From Massilia agri (GTDB taxonomy: Bacteria; Pseudomonadota; Gammaproteobacteria; Burkholderiales; Burkholderiaceae_D): a stretch of 64,000 nucleotides of DNA. Below are positions 26,745-36,281 of this stretch, one piece after another. Both the position numbers and the translations under genes were made by a program. The stretch spans positions 186,001 to 250,000 of the forward strand of contig NZ_JANUHA010000002.1 of assembly GCF_024753255.1 (NCBI RefSeq). The letters are read 5' to 3'. The notes under the pieces were generated by a model. The model was not told where the DNA came from and did no database searches. It saw only the letters and a list, made by a program, of their open reading frames with translations. Position 1 is the stretch's first letter. The number at the start of each line of letters is the position of its first letter.

Positions 26745-27087
26745 CTTTGTCTTTGAGGAGCAAGGTCGAAAGCGCCCACGAAATGATGCTGTACAAAATG
26801 GCGGCCAGGAAGGCGGAGCCGAATCCCCGTACGTCGAAGCCCTCGATCCAGTGCGACACCATCCAGAACAGCAGGGCATTGATGACGAGGATGAAGAGGC
26901 CCAGCGAGATCACGGTCACCGGCAGGGTGAGGATGACCAGCAGCGGACGGATCAGGGTATTGACCAGCCCGAGCACGAGCGCGGCGATCAGCGCGGTCGT
27001 GAAATTGGTGACGACGACGGAAGACATCAGGAAGGGCAAGGCCATCAGGGCCACGGCATTGATCAGCCAGGTAATCAGCAGGCGCAT
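26731..27087 (-). CDS. Phage-holin-family IV small membrane protein
   Basis: A 118-residue hydrophobic protein with about four predicted transmembrane segments (starting WLINAVALMALPFLMSSVVV, ending FLAAILYSIISWALSTLLL). It matches the 'Mycobacterial 4 TMS phage holin' type (PF04020) by shape and LGLVNTLIRPLLVILTLPVT. Despite the family name nothing here suggests phage. It is sandwiched between ahcY and metF, overlapping metF by 14 bases. The ATG at 27087 is where the membrane part begins. Its role is unknown; context suggests a link to methyl-cycle metabolism or simple co-expression. Confidence 0.8.
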   Translation of the reverse strand: MRLLITWLINAVALMALPFLMSSVVVTNFTTALIAALVLGLVNTLIRPLLVILTLPVTVISLGLFILVINALLFWMVSHWIEGFDVRGFGSAFLAAILYSIISWALSTLLLKDKDEHA

Positions 27088-27109
27088 CGCATCGACTTTC
27101 GTGGTACAC

Positions 27110-27133
27110 GGCACTTTCACGCGTGAAAGTGCC
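27110..27133. other. 24 bp perfect palindrome between ahcY and the holin-family gene
   Basis: GGCACTTTCACG followed directly by its complement CGTGAAAGTGCC. It lies 23 bases ahead of the holin-family ATG (27087) and just after the ahcY terminator. It could be an operator, or a second termination/processing hairpin in the mRNA. Confidence 0.7.
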
Positions 27134-27141
27134 GGCTGTTG

Positions 27142-27176
27142 AAAAACGGGCGCGGGGTTGAAACAACGCCGCGCCC
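27142..27176 (-). terminator. Rho-independent terminator of ahcY
   Basis: On the minus strand an 8 bp GC stem GGGCGCGG/CCGCGCCC (27176-27169 with 27055-type arm at 27055+93..., i.e. 27155-27148) encloses a 13-base loop and is followed by GTTTTTC. It sits about 27 bases after the ahcY stop (27203), ahead of the holin-family gene, so metF expression from ahcY would need readthrough or its own promoter. Confidence 0.7.
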
Positions 27177-27202
27177 GCGCATCCTTTACCAGCTACCGTG
27201 GA

Positions 27203-28615
27203 TCAGTAGCGGTAGTGATCCGGCTTGTACGGGCCTTCCTTCTGCACCGAGATGTAGGCGGCCTGCTCGTCGGTCAGCGTGGTCAGCTGGGCGTTGAGCT
27301 TCTTCAGCTGCAGGCGGGCAACCTTCTCATCCAGGTGCTTCGGCAGGGTGTAGACGCCGACCGGGTATTTATCCGTGTTGGCGAACAGCTCGATCTGGGC
27401 GATGGTCTGGTTCGCGAACGAGGAGCTCATCACGTAGGACGGGTGACCGGTGCCGCAGCCCAGGTTCACCAGGCGGCCTTCGGCCAGCAGGATGATGCGC
27501 TTGCCATCCGGGAAGATCACGTGGTCGACCTGCGGCTTGATGTTTTCCCACTCGTACTTCTTGAGTGCGGCGACTTCGATTTCGTTGTCGAAGTGGCCGA
27601 TGTTGCAGACGATGGCCTGGTCCTTCATCTTGAGCATGTGCTGCTCGGTGATGACGTGGTAGTTGCCGGTGCAGGTGACGAAGATGTCGCCGTGTTCGGC
27701 GGCGTAGTCCATGGTCACGACGCGGTAGCCTTCCATCGCGGCCTGCAGGGCGCAGATCGGGTCGATCTCGGTGACCCACACCTGGGCCGACAGCGCGCGC
27801 ATGGCCTGGGCCGAGCCCTTGCCCACGTCGCCGTAGCCGGCGATCACGGCGATCTTGCCTGCGACCATGACGTCGGTCGCGCGCTTGATGCCGTCCACCA
27901 GCGATTCGCGGCAGCCGTACAGGTTGTCGAACTTCGACTTGGTGACCGAGTCGTTCACGTTGATGGCCGGGAAGGCCAGCTTGCCTTCCTGGTGCATCTG
28001 GTACAGGCGGTGCACGCCGGTGGTGGTTTCCTCGGTCACGCCCAGGATGCACGGCAGGCGCTTCGAGTACCAGGCCGGGTCACGCGCCAGGCGGCCCTTG
28101 ATCGAGTTGAACAGGCAGATTTCTTCTTCCGAACCCGGCTTGTCCAGCACCGAGATGTCCTTTTCCGCGCGCACACCCAGGTGCAGCAGCAGGGTGGCGT
28201 CGCCGCCGTCGTCCAGGATCATGTTGGCGTGGTTGTCTCCCGGCCATTCGAAGATGCGGTGGGTGTATTCCCAGTACTCGTCCAGGGTTTCGCCCTTGAC
28301 GGCGAAGACCGGGGTGCCGACCGATGCGATGGCGGCGGCGGCGTGGTCCTGGGTCGAGTAGATGTTGCACGATGCCCAGCGCACTTGCGCGCCCAGGGCT
28401 TCCAGGGTGCGGATCAGGACCGCGGTCTGGATGGTCATGTGCAGGGAACCGGCGATGCGCGCGCCTTTCAGCGGCTGGGCGGCAGCGTATTCCTCGCGGA
28501 TCGCCATCAGGCCCGGCATTTCGGTTTCAGCAATGCGGATTTCCTTCTCGCCCCAGGATGCCAGGGAGATGTCTGCTACGTGGAAATCGTTGATGTCTTT
28601 GAGTACGGCGCTCAT
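27203..28615 (-). CDS. ahcY: S-adenosylhomocysteine hydrolase
   Basis: A 470-residue NAD-dependent enzyme that splits SAH into adenosine and homocysteine, removing the inhibitory product of methylation. The NAD-binding loop [13 protein letters not shown] is intact. The C-terminal KPDHYRY ending is typical, with Lys and Tyr that close the active site of the neighbouring subunit. ATG 28615 was chosen over GTG 28618 because AGGAGGG is correctly spaced. An SAH riboswitch lies 32 bases upstream, so the enzyme is induced by its own substrate. Confidence 0.97.
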   Translation of the reverse strand: MSAVLKDINDFHVADISLASWGEKEIRIAETEMPGLMAIREEYAAAQPLKGARIAGSLHMTIQTAVLIRTLEALGAQVRWASCNIYSTQDHAAAAIASVGTPVFAVKGETLDEYWEYTHRIFEWPGDNHANMILDDGGDATLLLHLGVRAEKDISVLDKPGSEEEICLFNSIKGRLARDPAWYSKRLPCILGVTEETTTGVHRLYQMHQEGKLAFPAINVNDSVTKSKFDNLYGCRESLVDGIKRATDVMVAGKIAVIAGYGDVGKGSAQAMRALSAQVWVTEIDPICALQAAMEGYRVVTMDYAAEHGDIFVTCTGNYHVITEQHMLKMKDQAIVCNIGHFDNEIEVAALKKYEWENIKPQVDHVIFPDGKRIILLAEGRLVNLGCGTGHPSYVMSSSFANQTIAQIELFANTDKYPVGVYTLPKHLDEKVARLQLKKLNAQLTTLTDEQAAYISVQKEGPYKPDHYRY

Positions 28616-28647
28616 CACGCCCTCCTTTCAATGGTTGAAAAAAGTAA

Positions 28648-28711
28648 CGTGAGCGCGGTGTTGATATCCGAGCCTGGCGAAGATGGGAATCTTCGTCGCA
28701 ACGCTCCTCGG
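28648..28711 (-). promoter_or_regulatory. S-adenosylhomocysteine (SAH) riboswitch
   Basis: Reading the minus strand, P1 is CCGAG (28711-28707) with CTCGG (28672-28668). P2 is CGAAGAT (28695-28689) with ATCTTCG (28684-28678) around TCCC. A pseudoknot pairs GAGCG (28706-28702) with CGCTC (28655-28651). The invariant CCGAGGAGCG-TTGC-GAC and CCAGGCTCGG blocks match the known SAH aptamer. It is placed in the 5' leader of ahcY and should raise ahcY expression when SAH accumulates. This class is well known upstream of ahcY in beta- and gammaproteobacteria. Confidence 0.93.
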
Positions 28712-28772
28712 AATTGGTGAGTTTACCACGAGTGGCGGCGAAATAGGCCGCCATTGTTGTTCCCCTGCCCCG

Positions 28773-28796
28773 ACCCGGAACCGTGGGGCTCCGGGT
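28773..28796. other. Hairpin after metK
   Basis: ACCCGGA and TCCGGGT (7 bp) flank a 10-base loop 15 bases beyond the metK stop. No T-tract follows on the minus strand, so intrinsic termination is doubtful. Confidence 0.4.
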
Positions 28797-28810
28797 GGGC
28801 ATGGCAGAAC

Positions 28811-29977
<1,167 letters not shown>

Positions 29978-30014
29978 GTAGGCTCCAGTTACTGCTGTGA
30001 GGGCGATGTTTTAA

Positions 30015-30059
30015 AAATGTGCCGCAGCAACGGTTGCCTGCGACGCTTTAGCGACATTT
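30015..30059 (-). other. Unidentified structured leader of metK
   Basis: The DNA can fold as a three-way junction: outer stem AAATGT (30015-30020) with ACATTT (30054-30059), hairpin 30023-30042 (8 bp, one bulge, CGG loop) and small hairpin 30044-30053. It lies 38-82 bases ahead of the metK ATG. A promoter-like TATAAA (30062-30057, minus) overlaps the outer stem, so perhaps only the 30023-30042 hairpin is transcribed. It does not match a SAM riboswitch class that I can recognise. Confidence 0.4.
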
Positions 30060-30176
30060 ATATTCCGCTTCGCAAGTTGTCTATTAACTCGGCGGATCCT
30101 GCATTAAGTGGTATTTTACGCTTCCTTCGAGAATTTTGCTCTACCACGCCCCGCGCGTTCAACCCTGATCAATAGC

Positions 30177-31028
30177 ATGTTAGTTTATTTATTCCGTGCA
30201 CTATCGGTATTTCCATTGCCGTTTTTGCATGCCTTAGGCGCGGCCCTCGGCTGGCTCGTCTATCTCCTGTCCGGCTCCTACCGCCGCCGCCTGCGCGCCA
30301 ACCTGGCCCAGGCCGGCTATGAACAGCACCTGAATGCCGCAGTCGCCGAAGCCGGCAAGGCCATCATCGAGCTGGCCTTCGTCTGGTGCGCCGACCCCAA
30401 GCGCGTCGCCCGCCACGCCAGCGTGGAGAACTGGGAACTGGTGCAGGAACGCCTCGACGCCGGCCGCGGCATTGTGTTCTTGACGCCACACTTGGGTTGT
30501 TTCGAGATGACGGCCCAGCAAATCGCCCTGCAGACGGCACTGACCGTCATGTACCGTCCGCCGAAGAAGAGCGCGCTGAAACCCCTGGTCGAGGGCGCCC
30601 GCGCCCGCCACAACCTGAAACTCGCCCCGGCGACCCTGTCCGGCGTGCGCATCCTGGCCAAGACCCTCAAGAGCGGCGAGCCGATCGGCCTGCTGCCCGA
30701 CCAGGTGCCGCAGGAAGGCGAAGGCGTGTGGGCCCCATGGTTCGGCCGCACCGCCTACACCATGACCCTGCCGGCCAAGCTGGCCCAGCTGGGCAAGGCC
30801 GACATCCTGCTGGTCTATGCCGAGCGCTTGCCAAAGGGCCGCGGCTACGTCGTGCGCTTCGTGCCCTTCGAGGGCAGCCTGGAAGGCAGCGCCAGCGAAC
30901 AGGCGGCGTCGATCAACCGCGCCATGGAGCAGCTGATCGCACGCTGCCCAGCGCAGTATTTCTGGAGCTATAACCGCTACAAGCAGCCGGAAGGCGTGAG
31001 CGGTCCGGAGAGCGAGGTCGCGGCATGA
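30177..31028 (+). CDS. LpxL/HtrB-family lipid A acyltransferase (first of pair)
   Basis: A 283-residue inner-membrane protein. An N-terminal hydrophobic anchor (MLVYLFRALSVFPLPFLHAL) is followed by the acyltransferase His-x4-Glu motif in TPHLGCFEM, and GLLPDQVPQEGEGVWAPWFG is a conserved block. The family adds secondary acyl chains to Kdo2-lipid A, facing the cytoplasm. The ATG at 30177 marks the start of the membrane anchor. The stop overlaps the next acyltransferase start (ATGA). It is divergent from metK. Which position is acylated is not known. Confidence 0.85.
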   Translation: MLVYLFRALSVFPLPFLHALGAALGWLVYLLSGSYRRRLRANLAQAGYEQHLNAAVAEAGKAIIELAFVWCADPKRVARHASVENWELVQERLDAGRGIVFLTPHLGCFEMTAQQIALQTALTVMYRPPKKSALKPLVEGARARHNLKLAPATLSGVRILAKTLKSGEPIGLLPDQVPQEGEGVWAPWFGRTAYTMTLPAKLAQLGKADILLVYAERLPKGRGYVVRFVPFEGSLEGSASEQAASINRAMEQLIARCPAQYFWSYNRYKQPEGVSGPESEVAA

Positions 31029-31888
31029 GGCTACTGCTCGGTTTCCTGTGGCTGCTGCATTTCCTGCCGCTGCCTATCCTCGGGCGCCTCGGCGAAGCGG
31101 TCGGCAGCCTGATGTTCCTGATCCTCGGCAAGCGCCGCCGCATCGCCCTGACCAATCTGCGCCTGTGCATGCCGGAAAAGTCGGATGCAGAGCGCCACGC
31201 CATCGCGAAGCAGCACTTCCGCGCCTACGCGCGCAGCATCTTCGAGCGCTCGATCCTGTGGTGGGCGCCGGAAGAGCGCGTGCGCAGCTACATCCACGTG
31301 GAGCCGGCGGTGCCGCAGGCCGAGATGGAATCTGGCCCGACCATCCTGCTGTGCCCGCACTTCGTCTGCCTGGACGTGGCCGGGGTGGCCTCGCGCGTGA
31401 TCCCGGTGTGCAGCATGTACGTGCCGCAGAAGAACGAGGCCTTCGACAAGCTGCTGCGCCACGGCCGCGAACGCTACGGCCCGGTGCGCCTGGTGACGCG
31501 CAAGGAAGGCATCAAGCCCATCCTGCGCGCCCTGCGTGACGGCCTGCCCTACTTCATGCTGCCGGACATGGACTTCGGCGAAAAAGATGCGGAGTTCGTG
31601 CCCTTCTTCGGCATCCCCGCCGCCACCCTCACCGCCCTGGGCCGCATCGCGGCGACCACCGGCGCCAAGGTGATTCCCGTGATCGCCACCTATCTGCCGA
31701 ACTACCAAGGCTGGCGTGTGCGTTTCTACCCGGCGTGGGAGAATTATCCGGGCGACGACATGGTCGAAGCGACCCGCCGCATGAACGCCTTCATCGAGGA
31801 CCGCGTGCGCGAGGCGCCGGCGGAGTACTTCTGGACGCATAAACGCTTCAAGACCCGTCCGGCGGGCGAGCCGTCCTTCTATGATTAA
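31025..31888 (+). CDS. LpxL/HtrB-family lipid A acyltransferase (second of pair)
   Basis: A 287-residue protein that begins with a membrane anchor ([20 protein letters not shown]). The catalytic His-x4-Asp is in PHFVCLD, and [18 protein letters not shown] is conserved. It is only distantly similar to the upstream gene, so the two probably add different acyl chains. Translational coupling through a 4-base overlap suggests they act together in building lipid A. The gene is followed after 56 bases by dapF. Confidence 0.85.
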   Translation: MRLLLGFLWLLHFLPLPILGRLGEAVGSLMFLILGKRRRIALTNLRLCMPEKSDAERHAIAKQHFRAYARSIFERSILWWAPEERVRSYIHVEPAVPQAEMESGPTILLCPHFVCLDVAGVASRVIPVCSMYVPQKNEAFDKLLRHGRERYGPVRLVTRKEGIKPILRALRDGLPYFMLPDMDFGEKDAEFVPFFGIPAATLTALGRIAATTGAKVIPVIATYLPNYQGWRVRFYPAWENYPGDDMVEATRRMNAFIEDRVREAPAEYFWTHKRFKTRPAGEPSFYD

Positions 31889-31944
31889 GCTGCGCCAATC
31901 CAGTATGGATTTGCATTCGCAGAACTGAACCAGCTTTTGAACCC

Positions 31945-32796
31945 ATGAAACTGAAATTCACCAAGATGCACGGCGCCGGCAACGATTTCATCGTCGTGGA
32001 CGCCATCCACCAGGACGTGAGCCTGACTGCGGAACAATGGCGCAAGCTGGCCGACCGCCGCTTCGGCATCGGCGCCGATCAGATCCTGGTGGTCGAACGC
32101 CCGGTCACCGAAGGCGTCGATTTCCGCTACCGCATCTTCAACAACGATGGCGGCGAAGTGGAACAATGCGGCAACGGCGCCCGCGCCTTTGCCCGCTTCG
32201 TCAGCGACAAGGGGCTCTCAAAAGAGAGCAGCATCCGCGTCGAAACCATGAAAGGCATCATCGCCCCGCGCCTCGAGCTGGATGGCAGCGTGACGGTGGA
32301 CATGGGCGCGCCGCGCCTTGATCCAGCAGAGGTGCCCTTCGACAGCGCAGGCCTGGACGGCCGAATCGAGGGCGAGGACACCAACTGGCCGCTGCCGGTC
32401 GACGGCAAGACCGTCTTCGTGTCGGTCGTCTCGATGGGCAATCCGCATGCGGTGCAGGTGGTCGACGACGTCGATACCGCGCCGGTGGAAACGATGGGGC
32501 CGGCAATCGAAACGCATCCGCGCTTCCCGAAAAAGGTGAATGCCGGCTTCATGCAGGTGGTCGACCGCAAGCACGTGAAGTTGCGCGTGTTCGAGCGCGG
32601 CGCCGGCGAAACCCTGGCCTGCGGCACCGGCGCCTGTGCCGCCGTCGTGGCCGGCATCCGCCGCGGCCTGCTCGATTCGCCGGTGCGCGTCTCCGCCAGG
32701 GGCGGCGAACTGAGCATCGCCTGGGGCGGGCCTGGCGAGCCGGTCTACCTCAGCGGTCCGGCAGTCACCGTGTTCGAAGGCGAAGTCGAGATCTGA
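31945..32796 (+). CDS. dapF: Diaminopimelate epimerase
   Basis: A 283-residue cytosolic enzyme that interconverts LL- and meso-diaminopimelate for lysine and peptidoglycan synthesis. The two catalytic cysteines are visible in [10 protein letters not shown] and in [10 protein letters not shown]. The N-terminal [13 protein letters not shown] is characteristic. In many proteobacteria dapF is followed by a DUF484 gene and xerC. Here those two occur 5 kb downstream, separated by the Sel1-repeat gene and two porins. Confidence 0.96.
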   Translation: MKLKFTKMHGAGNDFIVVDAIHQDVSLTAEQWRKLADRRFGIGADQILVVERPVTEGVDFRYRIFNNDGGEVEQCGNGARAFARFVSDKGLSKESSIRVETMKGIIAPRLELDGSVTVDMGAPRLDPAEVPFDSAGLDGRIEGEDTNWPLPVDGKTVFVSVVSMGNPHAVQVVDDVDTAPVETMGPAIETHPRFPKKVNAGFMQVVDRKHVKLRVFERGAGETLACGTGACAAVVAGIRRGLLDSPVRVSARGGELSIAWGGPGEPVYLSGPAVTVFEGEVEI

Positions 32797-32925
32797 GCAG
32801 TCAATCCGGCATTCAAACAGGGAGTGGCTTGAACAAGGGCCTGGAAGTCGGCCCGGCGCGTCGGTTCCGCGTCGCCGACAAGGGGAAAGCCCGCTAGCCC
32901 TGTTACGAGATCCGGCGTGGCCCGC

Positions 32926-34548
32926 TCAGGCGGCCAGGCCGATCTCCTCCGCTGGCGCCTCGCTGCTGTCCTTGCCTGCTCCCAGCAAGGTGCGCAACCG
33001 GTAAAGCCGCTGCCGGTAATTCCCCTCCGGCCCCGAGGGCCCGCAATCGATCTGCTCGAACAGCCGCCCGATGCGGTCCAGCGCGATGCGCTCCTGCGCC
33101 GTCTCGACCAGCACCAGGCGCCGCTTGCTGCGGCCGTAGCTGGCGCGGATGTCGATCACCAGGCAGTGGCCCTGGTCGGCTGTCGGCACGTCGAGCAGCA
33201 GCGCCTCGGCGCGCGACAGATTAAACAGGGCGGCCAGTTCCAGGCGTGCCGCGAGCAAGGGATGGGCAGGTACGGCTCCCCGGGGGGCCGCATCGCGCGG
33301 CCCATTGCGCTGGCTGGCCTGGTAGCTGGCGAACAGCTTCCCGGTCTCGAGATAGGGCGGCGTGGACAGGCGCGGGGCGATCTTGCGCAGCAGCGCGGCT
33401 GCGGCGCCCGAACCCTGGGCGGCCGCCTTCTGCAGCCAGTAGGCCGCGCGCACGTCGTTGTTCTCGTTTTCACGGCGCGCGCGCCAGGCATTGTTGCCGC
33501 ATTCGAGCTGGGCGTCGGCATAGCCCATCTCGGCGGCGCGCTCGAGGTGGCGCTGGGCGTCGGCCACATTGCGCTGCGAGAATTCCGGCTTGATATAGAT
33601 GCGCGACAGCGCATACCAGGCTTCCGGCAGGCCCTGCTCGCCCGCCAAGGTCAGCCAGCGGATCGCCTTTTTGAAATTGGCGGCCCCGCCGGCGCCGGCA
33701 ATGCGGCGTCCGTCGATGCCCATGCGCGCGCAGCGCAGGCCCATGGCCAGCTGGGCGTGGCGGTCGTGTTCGGCTGCGGCGAGTTCCCAGAAGCACAGCG
33801 GTTCGCCGGGCGCCGGTGCCGGGCCATGGCGGCCGTCGAGCAGGCGCGCCACCCGCGACAGCAGGGTGATGTCGCCGGGCGCCAGGCGCTGCAACTGGCC
33901 GCGGCTGGAGGCGGCCGCCACCAGCGCCCGCGCCAGCGGCAGGGCGCGCGCCAGGTAGTCGTCCCAGTGGCCGGCCTCCCAGGCCTGTTCGAGCACGGCG
34001 GCCTGGGCTTCGGCGACGCCGTTGTCGGCGGCGCGCCGCAGCCAGCCCTGGCTGGCCGCCGCCGGCCTGCCGGTGGAAGGCGCGGCGGCATCGGCCCGGG
34101 CCTGGCGCGTCGGCGCGGCAGCCAGCTCGCGCCGGCGCGCCAGCAGCCACTGGGCCGCGGGAAAGCCCGCGCGCGCCGCATCCTCGAGGGCGCGCTGCGC
34201 CTTGCCGTGCTGTGGAGCCGGCGCGACACCGGTATCGATGGTCTCCAGCACGAGCTGGGCGAATACCAGCCCGGCGTGCACGCTGCCGTCGTCGTAGGCG
34301 CGTTCGTACCAGGGCGCGAGCGCTTGCGCGCTGCCCTGTGCGAGTTCCAGCGGAATGTGGTCGCCGATCAGCTGCCAGGCCTGCTGGCAGTCCTGGCGCG
34401 CCGCCCGCTCCAGCCAGTGCAGGGCGGTCGGCAGGCTTTGCGGCAGGCCGGCACTGCCGAACAGGTAGAGCTTGCCCAGCGCGAGCTGGGCAGCGGCCTG
34501 CCCGGCGCGGGCATTGCGGATGATCGCCAGTTCTTCGCGGTTAGCCAT
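32926..34548 (-). CDS. Sel1/TPR-like repeat protein
   Basis: A 540-residue protein made mostly of Sel1-type helical repeats (for example GKLYLFGSAGLPQSLPTALH, LSRIYIKPEFSQRNVADAQR and AAYWLQKAAAQGSGAAAALL). No signal peptide is seen. The last ~150 residues leave the repeat pattern and may form a separate small domain. Sel1 proteins act as scaffolds for signalling or envelope complexes; no partner is obvious here. It is convergent with dapF, with a 129-base gap that holds no clear terminator. A possible small gene overlaps its start. Confidence 0.75.
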   Translation of the reverse strand: MANREELAIIRNARAGQAAAQLALGKLYLFGSAGLPQSLPTALHWLERAARQDCQQAWQLIGDHIPLELAQGSAQALAPWYERAYDDGSVHAGLVFAQLVLETIDTGVAPAPQHGKAQRALEDAARAGFPAAQWLLARRRELAAAPTRQARADAAAPSTGRPAAASQGWLRRAADNGVAEAQAAVLEQAWEAGHWDDYLARALPLARALVAAASSRGQLQRLAPGDITLLSRVARLLDGRHGPAPAPGEPLCFWELAAAEHDRHAQLAMGLRCARMGIDGRRIAGAGGAANFKKAIRWLTLAGEQGLPEAWYALSRIYIKPEFSQRNVADAQRHLERAAEMGYADAQLECGNNAWRARRENENNDVRAAYWLQKAAAQGSGAAAALLRKIAPRLSTPPYLETGKLFASYQASQRNGPRDAAPRGAVPAHPLLAARLELAALFNLSRAEALLLDVPTADQGHCLVIDIRASYGRSKRRLVLVETAQERIALDRIGRLFEQIDCGPSGPEGNYRQRLYRLRTLLGAGKDSSEAPAEEIGLAA

Positions 34549-34735
34549 TCTGATTCATGGGTATGGGTTCGGTACGCGGCGCGGCGGCGGGAGCGGCGAA
34601 ATCGCCGGGGCGACCGGGCAGCGCAGCGATGGCCATGCCCAAAGTTGCCAATATACAAGAAATCAATATTCGTCGCCGACACGCACGCAATGTGACGCAG
34701 AGTCTAAGCCGCGACTGGTGGCGTTCCTCTTGCAA
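34541..34735 (-). CDS. Doubtful small membrane protein upstream of the Sel1 gene
   Basis: A reading frame of up to 64 codons from TTG, without an ATG upstream of its hydrophobic segment. It has a basic N-terminal part, then ILISCILATLGMAIAAL as a possible membrane anchor, and a Pro/Ala-rich tail. Its TAA overlaps the Sel1-gene ATG, as coupled genes do. No good ribosome-binding site is seen. It may be a real co-translated small protein or an accidental frame. Confidence 0.22.
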   Translation of the reverse strand: MQEERHQSRLRLCVTLRACRRRILISCILATLGMAIAALPGRPGDFAAPAAAPRTEPIPMNQNG

Positions 34736-35004
34736 TTCCGGACTTCCTTGAGGCGGCGCAAACCAACTATTTGCCGAACTCGACTGTAGCCCTGAAGCAA
34801 TTTGTTACATCTTTTTGACACGCGTTTCAAAAATACAACAGCACGATTGGATTTATTGGCTTTCGGCCAAGTCACCCCTTCATAATTGACAAAACCGACA
34901 ATCTTGACGACTCAAGCATTTAAGGTGCAGCTTATCCGGGCATTCAGCACACGAGCCTCAATGCCAAGGATGACGCTAAAGACTTAAGAAAAGGAATACG
35001 AACA
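34736..35004 (+). promoter_or_regulatory. Leader and promoter region of the first porin
   Basis: Together with the doubtful small frame on its left this is the longest gap in the window. It is clearly more AT-rich than the surroundings. A perfect TTGACA (34815-34820) is present but no -10 hexamer lies at normal spacing (TACAAC follows after 13 bases). CATAAT at 34881-34886 is another candidate. AGGAAT shortly before the ATG at 35005 is the likely ribosome-binding site. No RNA gene is recognised. Confidence 0.35.
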
Positions 35005-36054
35005 ATGAAACACTCCCTCATGGCCGTCGCACTGCTCGGCGCATTCGCCGGCGTGGCCCATGCACAAACCTCGGTTCAAATCTACGGCACCATCGACGCT
35101 GGCCTGATCAAGCGCAGCGGCCAGAGCCTGAACATCGGCAAGCGTGCCTCGAACACCCTGGGTTTCAAGGGCACTGAAGAGCTGGGCAATGGCCTCAAGG
35201 CACTGTTCCAACTGGAAATGCGCTACGAGCCGGACACCGGCACCAATGAAATCGGCGGCAACGGCACCCAGCGTCCGCTGTTCCAGGGCCAGAGCCGCGT
35301 CGGCCTGCAGGGCGACTTCGGTATGGTCCGCATCGGTCGCGGCCTGACCCCGTTCCACGAAACCGTGGGCGCCTTCGAACCCTTCCACGCTTCGCCGAGC
35401 CCGGCCGGCTTCTGGACCGACATCGCCGTCGCAGGCTACAGCTCGCAGCCGCTGGACGTTGCCGGCTACTCGAACAACCGCTTCTCGAACGCGGTCTGGT
35501 ACAACTCGCCGGTCACCAGCGGCTTCCAGCTGAACGCAGCGATCGCCACCAAGGAAGGCGGCGGCGGCGCAGCCATCATCGGCCGCGGCACCGCAGCCAA
35601 CCCGCAGTTCCCGGTGGGCGCACAGGCATCGGCCAACCCGTACTCGATCACCGGCACCTACAACAACGGTCCGCTGGCCTTCATGGGCGCCTACGAGCGC
35701 AACGCCATCGAATCGAAGGTCTGGTCGATCGGCGCATCGGTCGCCGCCACCCCGGAACTGAAGCTGATGGCCCTGTACTCGAAGCAGGACCAGGAAGAAA
35801 ACCGCCTGATCAATCCGGATACCAAGGCATGGGTCGTGGGCGCGAACTACACCATGGGCCCGGGCAAGTTCCTGGCCGGTTATGGCCAGAAGGACCAGGA
35901 CGGCCTGGAAAAGGTCAAGCAGCTGTCGCTGGGCTACGAGTACAGCCTGTCGAAGCGCACCTACCTCTACGTGGACGCATCGCGCAAGAAGGGCCTGACC
36001 TCCCAGCCGACCACCGTCAACCACTACGACGTGGGCGTGAACCACTCGTTCTAA
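35005..36054 (+). CDS. Trimeric general porin (Burkholderiales type), first copy
   Basis: A 349-residue outer-membrane beta-barrel. A signal peptide is cleaved after GVAHA. The mature protein opens with QTSVQIYGTIDAGL, and GFKGTEELGNGLKALFQLE is the family hallmark. The chain ends in Phe (VNHSF), the outer-membrane assembly signal. It should form a diffusion channel for small solutes. It is followed by a very strong terminator and by a second porin gene with its own leader. Confidence 0.93.
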   Translation: MKHSLMAVALLGAFAGVAHAQTSVQIYGTIDAGLIKRSGQSLNIGKRASNTLGFKGTEELGNGLKALFQLEMRYEPDTGTNEIGGNGTQRPLFQGQSRVGLQGDFGMVRIGRGLTPFHETVGAFEPFHASPSPAGFWTDIAVAGYSSQPLDVAGYSNNRFSNAVWYNSPVTSGFQLNAAIATKEGGGGAAIIGRGTAANPQFPVGAQASANPYSITGTYNNGPLAFMGAYERNAIESKVWSIGASVAATPELKLMALYSKQDQEENRLINPDTKAWVVGANYTMGPGKFLAGYGQKDQDGLEKVKQLSLGYEYSLSKRTYLYVDASRKKGLTSQPTTVNHYDVGVNHSF

Positions 36055-36094
36055 GCTGAACGTCACCAGGGCGGGCCACAGGGCCTGCCCTCGC

Positions 36095-36137
36095 ACAGGG
36101 GCGGACATGGACAACCATGTCCGCCCCTGTTGTTTTC
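36095..36137 (+). terminator. Strong terminator after the first porin
   Basis: A 16 bp perfect stem (36095-36110 with 36115-36130) and loop ACAA are followed by TGTTTT. The arms read ACAGGGGCGGACATGG and complement. It is 40 bases beyond the porin stop. Confidence 0.9.
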
Positions 36138-36281
36138 ACCCAGCGCTTCTGTAGTTTTTCAGCAACGCCAGCCATGAGGGCTGCATCACGCATGAGGAGA
36201 GTCTGTACAGTGCGCAGAAGCAATGGCATATTGCCAAGACGAGTTAACAAACGCTCGTTCGCAAAATAACATGGAGACGCA

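Noticed and set aside
26731-27087. Prophage remnant because of a 'phage holin' type protein
   Set aside because: No endolysin, integrase, structural gene or composition shift nearby; the gene is embedded between ahcY and metF.
32797-32925. Terminator between dapF and the Sel1 gene
   Set aside because: Only imperfect GTCGGC/GCCGAC pairing without a T-tract; not convincing enough to list.
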